DNA of 64,000 nt, taken from positions 784,261 to 848,260 of the forward strand of contig NW_022985442.1 of assembly GCF_010093595.1 (NCBI RefSeq). The letters are read 5' to 3'. This DNA comes from Mytilinidion resinicola. Its lineage: Eukaryota; Ascomycota; Dothideomycetes; Mytilinidiales; Mytilinidiaceae. A program made the position numbers and the translations under genes. Shown in pieces: positions 55,159-64,000 of the stretch (within the stretch, counting starts at the first letter, position 1; each line of letters begins with the position of its first letter). The notes under the pieces are model-generated. The model was not told where the DNA came from. It did no database searches and was given only the letters and a program-made list of their open reading frames with translations.

Positions 55159-56721
55159 GTGCTTCTTGGGAAGGCTGAGGGGATCGGGTTCAGAGACGTG
55201 AAGGTTTTCCGGCCTGGGTGGCATGGGCGGAGTTCTTTAGTGTACTACCCTAATACTTCAATACAACTGTCGGACTCAAGTCCGTATAAACCTGAACGCT
55301 ACTGTTTGAGGCCCTTTAATGCATTTTCATGAGCCTTGAGGTGATCGTTTAGAAAAACGTGAAAATTCGCTACGCCGCCTCAGACGGTGTCATCTACTAG
55401 TACTCAGAGGCATATTAGTATTCCAGCCCCGCGCCGCGGAGTGTATGAGACGTGCTCAACTAACGACAATAGAGTAACTTGTTCCCCTTCGCATATCCAT
55501 TATCCCTGACTGTATTCCAAGCTTAAGGCCCTTACAAGGGACTGTCAGACCTCCGACAAGATGCGGCCGCAAGGCTACGCGATGCAGCCACTCCGGGGTT
55601 TCCTATGCATCGTATCCTGCCTGCATTTTTTTTTTTAAATATACATCTCTTTCCTACTAACGACTACCGTCCCCTCTTAGCATTCCCACAGTTCTTTATC
55701 GTCGCTTCCTTGTCTACGTAGCCCCTGAGGAGTGCATTATCCTCCCAGCATATAACCCTACGATTTCCAAGGCTATGGTAAGGTATCGACTTCGTTGGCG
55801 GTGTTACAGAGGGCGCCGGTGGCGTTGGGAAGTGAAAGGGGTTACGCGTTTGACAGGTGAAGGGGTCTACCGTCTATGCAAGCATCAGGAGGTCAGCAGA
55901 GGCTGGGAAGTCTTAGATTCTGAACACTTGGCCATAACTTATTGGCTGATCCGCTCCTTGTTGCTTTACAGCTACCTCCTAGACAGAATTCGTCGTCGTC
56001 CAAGTCGTGGTCGGGTTGAACACTGTCAGTGTTGAGACCGGGCAATGCCAAGGGGACCAGCCTTTAGATACCGGTAATGAGCAGGCCCTGTGCTATGCCG
56101 TACCGGCTCGTTTTGGTCTTTGACGTCGTACCTAGGTCTTGAATGAAAGTGCTGGTATGTACCAAAAGATAGCTAGATGTCTTGACTCTTTCAGAACTCG
56201 CGCCCTCGGCTTTGGGCTCTGGCTTTTCGCCACCAGCGAGTACGCAGATCCAGTTGTCATCCACCTATGACGAGGAATACTCTTTCAATCACCTGTTCCA
56301 CTGCATAGTGGCGCAGAGTCTGATTTTCGTCTGTCAAGCTTGGCATATCGGCCTCAGAGTAATGATTGGCAGCTTTCGTCGACGCTGTAAGCGTTTTTGA
56401 GGCAGTGGGTCTTCGGCTGTCAGCGATTTGAGTTTTACCGTCATATTTCTAGTCGGCGAATCGAGCTCGCAATGTAGCAATTTTTCGTTGTATTTGAGCG
56501 AGTGATAGATACCCCCGTGGCCTCTTGAACGAGTGCTGAGCCCGTTTCTCCGTCATCCCACGTCCTCAAATCGAGTCTTTCTGCCAAACAAACACCTCTT
56601 CCAACCATGCAAAAGAAAGACTGAATATCTGTGATTCCACCTTCTACCCATCTAACGCGACAGCAAACGAAATGTTAAAGATATAGACAGGAAAATATCG
56701 AAATCTACCTCCGATCCACGC
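55159..56721. other. Intergenic, convergent gene ends
   Basis: Between the 774-residue gene and the minus-strand transcription-factor-domain gene. One plus-strand ORF at 55775-56035 has no supporting features. A poly-T run lies near 55627. Confidence 0.35.
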
Positions 56722-58708
56722 CTACTGGCTCGAGACACTGTCCCAAATACCTCTCTCGACCCTCTGTAGCCCGTCTGTTGCCGGGAACGCTGCCAGCGTC
56801 TTCCTGAACTCCTCGATCCGCTTTACCTTCATGATGCCGAGGACCTTTCGAAGTTCTGCGAGGAACCAGCCTCGATCCGGCATCACGTTCCCGCAGGACT
56901 CGATGCACACCACCAGCACCCAGACCATCGGGTCTAAGCAACGTCTACGGGCCCATACGTTATAATTGCTTTCTACACTGAGTGCAGCTCTGATACGGCT
57001 GAAGATAAGCCTGATTAAGCTCGCGTTTGCCTTGACGCTCCAGCGCTCATCGCCCGTATGCACATGGCGGAGTGTGGTACACAAGAATAACTGCGCGGCG
57101 TGGTCAAAGACCTGGTAGAGAGCCTCAAGCTCGGGGACGCGGACAACGGGCCCCTCTTTGCCCATCCACGGCTGCTCGACGTTGAGCAATAGCAGACGGT
57201 GCTGCGACTCGAAGTAGGCGTTGCTAACGGCCTGCATGTTGACGTCCTCGCGGAACTCGGATGTCGTGGCTAGTCCAATCTGGTGCAGTCGGAGTACGAG
57301 ATCATACAGGAAAGAACTGCTCTTTGGCATCTTCTTCAGAGTGCGCCAGGCACGGATCGAAGAGTCGTCTGTGAGGGCTAGTGGGAAGGGTCGCGTGGAA
57401 GGAAACATTGGGCAAGGGAAGCTGGGAGGCGCTTCGAGAACCATGGAAACGCCGTAGCTGGCCCTATTCTTCGGAGTCAGTGCAGTTCGAGTTTGAGAAA
57501 CACTACCCGGGTGGAGAAAAATGATGGCCAGCTAAACAACCATTACTTACCAGGTGATTTTCCTTTGCAATTCAAAGTCCAGCGTCGATACGCCTCCTCT
57601 CAGGTCCACAATTCGTATCAAAGCCTCCAAATGACGCTTAGCTTCGTCCCATTCCGCACTCATAACCTTTTTGCGTAAGCACAGATTAGCATAATGCATC
57701 CCAAAGCTGAAAGGGACAAGGCTTACAGATGCAGTAGCGAGATTGCTCACCGCAAAAACGGTAGGTTGCGCCACATTTCTGCCAACGGCTTGCAGGGTCT
57801 CAACTACGTTGCGCATAGCCTCGCCGTGCGCGTGCAGCGTCTCCATACTAGGCGCTGGCTGTTGCGCCATCCGATCACGCAGCACGGATGCAATGTGCAT
57901 CAAGCTGTAGTTGGAAGCTTCGTCGGGAGGGATCGGCTCCCAGACAAAATCGAGCGCCCATATTCCCGGTCGGTGTCCTGTGCAAAGGTACCCTAGTCAG
58001 TTCCTCGTTCAACAGTCCATTTTGAGACAAGGGCGTCACTTACCGGGCGTTGGCCGAGGGTGGATCGGGACATTCTGCAGGTCTACTAATGTAAGTATAG
58101 GAATACAATGTCGCACATTAGCGGTCGTACGTACATGGACTCGGAACTGTGCTCTGCGAGGATCCTCTGCGGACGCTCCCGCTGAGGTTGGGGCTCCCGG
58201 CGCCCTGGTAGCTGGCACTAGACGCCCACATCTGCTGCTCCAGCGTGCTGGGAGCACTGGAAGCAACGGAGCTCTTTCGGGACTGCCCTGGAGGAGGACT
58301 CTCCCACGACTTCGATCGCTTTCTTCTACCCTGCTCTTCGGGTGAGACCTCGACAGAAAGGTACTCAGAAGGAGGAGAGCTCGCGGGGGTTTGCCCGGCT
58401 CTGCGCTGCTGTTGCTGTTGCTGTAGGAAGTTGCGCATAACATGGCTGCGGACCGTTTTCAACTTGCGCTTCGAGGTAGCTGAATCTTCCTCTCCAGTGG
58501 TCGTAATGAATTGATACTGCGTCGAGGGTACGGGACTGGGGCGAATCTGGAAGTCGGTCGCTTGCATCGGCGGGCTACTTGCAGCAGTGAATTGCAAGTC
58601 TTGAGCGGATGCGGAAGTGGTTGGAGGTCCCATGAATTGGTAAGAGAAATCGTCGGGCATATCGAAAGGGCTCTTGCCGGATCCGTCGTTTGGGTTTGGT
58701 GAAGCCAT
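56722..58708 (-). CDS. Fungal transcription-factor-domain protein without a zinc cluster
   Basis: Four exons (58708-58135, 58085-58044, 57977-57551, 57463-56722; introns 49, 66 and 87 bases) sum to 1785 bases, 594 residues. The N-terminus has SATSKRKLKTVRSHVMRNFL, a short basic motif followed by a Gln run, and a Ser/Pro-rich region with an RRKRSKSW basic patch. The rest (FVWEPIPPDEASNYSLMHIA, RPFPLALTDDSS, VEQPWMGKEGPVV) resembles the regulatory domain of Zn2Cys6-type fungal factors, but no CX2CX6C is present. The KTVRSHVM motif is one I associate with fungal proteins of this kind that lack the DNA-binding cluster. Likely nuclear regulator; target unknown. Confidence 0.75.
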
Positions 58709-61700
58709 AATCCGAACTTGCTTCTTGCTGATACGCCTACGCACGGGTGGTCGGTGGTTGACGGAACTGTGGCTGGAGATCAGTAACCTTTATACCAAGA
58801 GGTGGGAAGGCATACATCATTCTGGGCAGCTAGTAGATCAGCGCCACCCCCAGGTACAGCTGTGGATGAGTCTGCGAGGGTGTATAGTAGACGGAGGCCC
58901 TAGAATCATAGGATTCACGCTGGTGCCTTCAAAGTTGTGGAGCTTTCGATCCTATAGGGTTCGATTGTGTCCAAATGTAAAGAAAGCCCCCATGCTGGTG
59001 TTGCGGCTGATGGTTGGAAGTCATTCTTTTAGGACCTGCCGGCGAGATAGGTCACCGCACGGGCCGGCCCCTGCGGGCTTGCATGCCTGCGGTTTTGCAC
59101 TCTTTGCCTGGTGCATGTAGCCATGCGCCATAGGCCGTTAGATGCATCAGGGGCCAGCTGTGGACGGGGTAGGCCCATCTGGCGCGCATGGGGCGATGGT
59201 GTGAAGCGGCACGGGCGTGGGCGCACGGCAGACGAAAAGCTCACCAGCCACACGCACGGCCGTCGCTACGCCACAGCAGGGCGGGAGTGATTGGTGCATC
59301 GTGGCTCTGGGGTCCGAGTTTCAGCTACAGGGGCGTTGGACATTTCGCTGACAGGGCTCGATTCGATTAGGCGAAAGGATGGGCCCCGGCTTTGATTGGA
59401 ACCAAGCTTAGTCGGCGGCCATCCCATCCAAATTAAGCGTGGGGATTTGGAATGTTGAATATTGGCGGTGGAGAACACGCCAGTCTATCTCCTCGCGGCG
59501 TTGCATTCGTTCCTGAAAGGCCCCATATCACCCTATGCCCGCGTCGGTCAACAGACGAAGCTTCGTCCCGTGAATCCGCTTTAAAATGACGCTGAGGAGA
59601 CAGCAGGACGCGGCTGTGCCGGCTGTTCCTGCGACGTGCAGATGTCGGTGGGCCAAGCACAGGGGGCATCGATTCCGTTGACATGGCAAGCAACATCTCG
59701 ATGCCCAAGTACTCGATCCCTAAAACCCGAGACCGGGAAGCACTCCTATGTTCGAAATTAGACTCTGGCACACGACGTAGGGCTGGCACAAGGGCTATTC
59801 ATCCAAGGAGGAAACTAAATAAAGACGCCAACAATTGGCTCGTAGGATGAGCCAATTGGTGCGCAAACGGACTAGACAGCGATCACAAGATTGCACGGTT
59901 CACTTCCTAATTAGCAACGGAGTGCCATTTGCTCACTGCGCCCCATCTCGATGCCCCCCTCACGGCTCCTCCTGCAAGAACAGCCGACCCATAAATGCCA
60001 AGCGAAGCTAAACTTAACTTCCTATACAAGCAAGCTGCAGGCATTGGACACTGAGCATTGAATCATATCGCCCGATCTCAACACCGCGATGGTGGACACT
60101 GGACGGCTTCTGACTCCACTATCACTTCCTAAGCTTTCACGGAGCTCCGCGGCCAGGCACCGAGCGTCTCTCCCCAAATATCAGTGGCCTAGGACGCAGG
60201 GAATTTGGATGTGGGCTCAAGTAACAAGATCCGGAGTGATGCCATGGCTCTAAAAGTGTCTCTCGATGGCGCGCTTGCCGCAGATCAGAATTAATAGCGG
60301 TCCGTCTTCGCGCAGTTTCGTACGAGGGTTGATGGTGTCCTGGTGCTAGCGTAGAATAACCGATTCGATGTCGACCCCAGTTTCTTCCACGATAGAAGCT
60401 CTGCACTAGGGTCTGCTTGGTGTCCTCATTTCCACAGTTCTGGTGATAATGCGGGCGAGGGAGTGGGCGGACACGAATGCTGATGTCCGTCGATAATCCT
60501 GGAGTCTGATTGGCCACCCAGGATTTACTTCTTTGGGATACGCTAATGCAGGACATGCCCCGATCCCTGCCGCAGCCACACCTGTCTCACCGCCTCACGT
60601 GCGCTAAGCGAAGGCGAGCCCCTGCGCCACGAGCCAAGGTGTGGCTGCAGGGCTAGAAGCAAGGCTGGAGAGAACCTTGGAGTGGAACACCTGGCGTCAT
60701 ACATCGTGTTCTCACCTCACCGTAGACCAAGCTTTTCAGCCGCAGGCAATTCCTGCTTCTCGACCATTTGAGTTCTGACATCAGCCACACCCCACTGCAC
60801 GGCCACAGCGGTTCACGACCTCGCAGCAGTTGCAGCATCACCCCTCCTAGTTTGATATCAGTGACTTGGCTACACCCAAGCTTTCGATAGACTTCCTTCC
60901 AGCCAAGCTCGTCCGCCTCCACCACGTCAACCGCTTCCTTCGTTGCCTCTTTGGATTCATGCTGGCGGTGTGGCGGCATTGTGCATTTCTTCCTGGGTCA
61001 GATAAACTCTCCACGAAGCGGTCACGATCCCGACAGCCGATCGGCGCCACTGCTGTCAGCTCGGGTTCGCACGGCCACAAGTTTACCTCAGCCAGCCTTT
61101 GCTGAATCAACTCGGCGACCGAGCGCGAGCAGCTCGCGCATTGGAACGCATGCGGACTAGCGGTAACCATGCTACCGGGACGGTAGAACTTCAGTCACCG
61201 TCTCTCTTTTAGAAGGGATTCATTGAAGCTGAAAAGTCCCAATTGAGCCCGCTCAGCGAAGCAACACAGCTCTCTTGTTATCTAGGCATCAGAATAGAAA
61301 GAGTCACAGCATCATTAATGAGTCAACGCGGGTAAGCTACGCACCGAGGTGTCAGTATAAAGAGTACCCTTTTACCCCCTCATTTTCACGTTGCTTAGGC
61401 ATTCATAGACACACATTAGGAGAACTCGGTGCCGGTGTAAGTAATGCTCATAGATTTCATTAAGTGGAACTTGGGCGAGCAATTTTCTATCGTGGAATGT
61501 GCCGCTAGAATGGCGCATCCTCCTGACTCGCCGCTGTTGCCATCGAAGAAGCTTTGAGAAAACGGTGAGTCTCTAAAGAGTAAATGAACAAGAGCAAAGA
61601 AGGGAACTTTCATTAGTACAGCTGACTGCTAGATCATGCGCAGCGGCAAGACATTTCGTGGTTACTTCTTTTTCTCATCTCGATCGAGGATTTACCTGTT

Positions 61701-64000
61701 CAATTAACATTCCACTAACGTTTCACAGTTGCGGCGGACTATTGCATTCACTAAGCTCCTCGGGAATACGCAACGGCAGTTAGGGGCCAGAAGGCCGCCG
61801 TTTGAGCATATTTACCCGTTGATGCAGCATAGCGGGACCCGTCCCATCGAACCAGGCCGTCGCAATGGTCTCAACATGACATCCCTGCCACGTGCGGCTG
61901 CTAGATCCATTCATTTCCCATCTTCCAGCCCCAAATTCGGCCGACGATTATGAATGGTCCCCCGGACTTTCCGTGGTGGAAGCGAGGCGAAGGAGCGAAA
62001 GGATTGCATCGGCAACATGCCTCATTACTCAGTCCTCCTTTACCAGACCTAACAGGGAAACTTCAAGCCGCAATGCTGCGCGAGTGGTGAGACAGGAAAG
62101 TACATACGGTACGCACCAAAACCCGAGCATCCGCCTCACGTACCCGGGTGCCCGGCTACCGGGGCGCGGGGGGCACACCCTTCAGCTACTGAAACATGAG
62201 CCTCACCGGTCAGGAAGAAGTTCGAGGCTACAAGCCCACGCGAGTCAGTGTGGCTAGTGAGACCTCAGCCTTACCTACAAGGAATGAGAATCTTGGAAAC
62301 TTGAGGCTAGGTAATACATAGCAGCCTTGCAAATCGACCCAGTCGACCGCTGCTGTGGCGGTGCAACCTAGAGAAAATGTGGAGTGCATTACCTAGGGCT
62401 GAGGCTGTTGTCTCACCTCACTAGCCACAACTTGCCTATTTTCAGTAAAGAACGATTACATGCGTCATTTTTATTCAGGTATCTCGACCACTCTTTCCGC
62501 CCGTCTTTCTCTGCAGTTAAAGCAAGGTCATTGGCGATGACAGACGGATTCCTTCCTTCGTTCTAAAAAGCTCCCCGATACTATTTGATGTATTCAACGG
62601 CTAACAGATTACGCTAGGCCTGTAGAAGGAGTTAGGGTACCTTTTGAAGACGATCGTAAAGCGCTGAGCTTTTTAGCTTCGGCTACAGTAGGTAAGGACC
62701 AATTCTCATGTATCAGTGCTTAAGTACATACCGATACCCAGTCATCACACCTTCGCACTAGTTTTACCAGAGTACCTTTTAGGTTTAAGCTCTACGCCAG
62801 AAAGAACTACGACACTGCCATCCCAACGGCCCCAACAGTTTCAAAGCTAGCCTCTCTAATGACAGCCTGAACCTCTTTCCTTATCGGTTTCGCCCACTCA
62901 TAGCCAGAACAGCAAAGAAAATGACGTACAACTCTCATCTTTACCGACCCGGCCCTGCCCTTCCTCTATGTCACTGTTCAGCTCTGCTCCCTGCGCCCCT
63001 CCACGCACGTTCACATGCATGGTTCCAATACAACATGACGCGGGCATTGAATGACAGGGTTTCAGAACCACCGTCCTAGTTTCCCATCTTGCTGAACGTT
63101 CTAGATACCCGAATCTCCTGTTTCGCTTTTCCTCTGCCCCCGTCCGTCCACTTTGCTTCCTCACCGCGTGATCGTCCCTCCCTCGCCTTCTCTCCCTTCC
63201 CTCCCTCTCTCATCCTCTCTACTCCCCTCACACACGAATCTACCCTATCCCTTTCCGAACGTCATTGAATGCTGTGCAATATGAAACGAGTATAATAATG
63301 TAGTATGATGTAACAAGTGGCTTTCTCATGTCTCGGGCGCATCACGGCGTCTTCTTACGAACTTCTTCGTACATTTTGTGACCCGACCCAAAAATGACAC
63401 GGCCCACTCAACACCGAAACGAGGCCACCACAGCAATATCTAACATCTGAGAAGGCCTAACTTTTCGAAGCATGCAGGACTGCATCTCTCAGGCCCTTCG
63501 AAAATTCCTTCCAAGCATGCGAAAAGGAAACGAAGGGAGTTCGTATCTGATCTAGACGATAACAGCTGTCGTTCATAGAGCTAGCTTTTATATGTTGAAG
63601 TGAATTCTTGCTTGCATTCGACCTTTGATTGCATTCGAGAGACAAGACCCCCTGTGTATATTTAATATGGAAGTGGCCCTGCACGTGACCGGTTTGTGTT
63701 CAGAAGTCACCAACACCGTGGGGCGGGAAACGGAAACCATCGTCAGATCCCGGCGCGGGTCGGTTGACCCTGTTCTTATTGTACTCACTCAGCCTTGCCA
63801 GGGGGAAAGTGGTGTGCAGCCTTGTCGAAGGCTGGATCGGATCGTTGACGGATTAGGAAATGCGGTACGAATGGTGGATGTGCTGACCCTGTCGCCAGAT
63901 CGTCGACTGATTAGGACATGCGGAACGAAGCATAGGGATTCTGGGGGTTTCGGAGAAGGTGTGGCTGGAGACCTTGCTGAGGTCGTAGCTTTTGAAGATG
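58709..64000. other. About 5.3 kb with no recognisable gene
   Basis: I scanned both strands and found only short, scattered ORFs without domain motifs, good starts or splice logic. The stretch at 63120-63240 is strongly pyrimidine-rich (CTTCCCTCCCTCTCTCATCC), like a fungal promoter or leader, so a gene may start beyond the right edge or be non-coding here. No tRNA, rRNA or clear TE was seen. Confidence 0.45.

Noticed and set aside
60137..60556. Minus-strand 139-codon ORF in the gene-poor right end
   Set aside because: No domain, start context or splice sites; composition looks random.

Overview
This window is nuclear DNA of a filamentous ascomycete (Pezizomycotina; Dothideomycetes is a guess). 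Support comes from many short introns of about 49-190 bases with GTA(A/T/C)G-type donors, fungal-only families (Zn2Cys6 factors, 2EXR-like protein, fungal caspase-domain protein), long intergenic spaces and decayed repeats whose C-to-T / G-to-A stop codons look like repeat-induced point mutation (RIP). I saw no rRNA, convincing tRNA or CRISPR array. Exon structures come from reading splice sites by eye and checking that summed exon lengths are multiples of three.

Left part (1-14.3 kb) is accessory and decayed. It holds a partial fungal ORF, a broken gene of a fungal family, a calpain-like protein whose catalytic Cys is Ser, a pseudogene of a fungal caspase-domain protein, and a large TPR/zinc-finger gene. 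Two related miniature inverted-repeat elements (MITEs), 240 and 284 bp, with ACTC...GAGT ends and exact 5-bp target duplications, each interrupt a reading frame that is restored on removal. A different TA-flanked MITE family has two copies (6506-6816 and 19531-19816).

The middle (14.5-49 kb) is mostly conserved housekeeping genes: an MFS drug/H+ antiporter beside a Zn2Cys6 regulator, bleomycin hydrolase, a MYND-finger protein, a basic protein of unknown function, a three-domain transcription factor (Zn2Cys6 + TALE homeodomain + C2H2), a Hul5/UBE3C-type HECT ubiquitin ligase, a coiled-coil/2EXR/WW-like protein, a mutated AzgA-type purine permease, 3,4-dihydroxy-2-butanone-4-phosphate synthase (riboflavin), cytosolic lysyl-tRNA synthetase, a reticulon and a beta-carbonic anhydrase.

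The right part (49-64 kb) holds a small ORF, degenerate copies of lineage-specific genes, a 774-residue repeat-rich protein with a decayed paralog just upstream, a fungal transcription-factor-domain protein and about 5 kb with no recognisable gene. The strongest new observations are the 5-bp-TSD MITE family with two gene disruptions, the Cys-to-Ser calpain with a duplicated N-terminal module, the decayed caspase gene near the interrupted TPR/zinc-finger gene, and the intact/decayed paralog pair.
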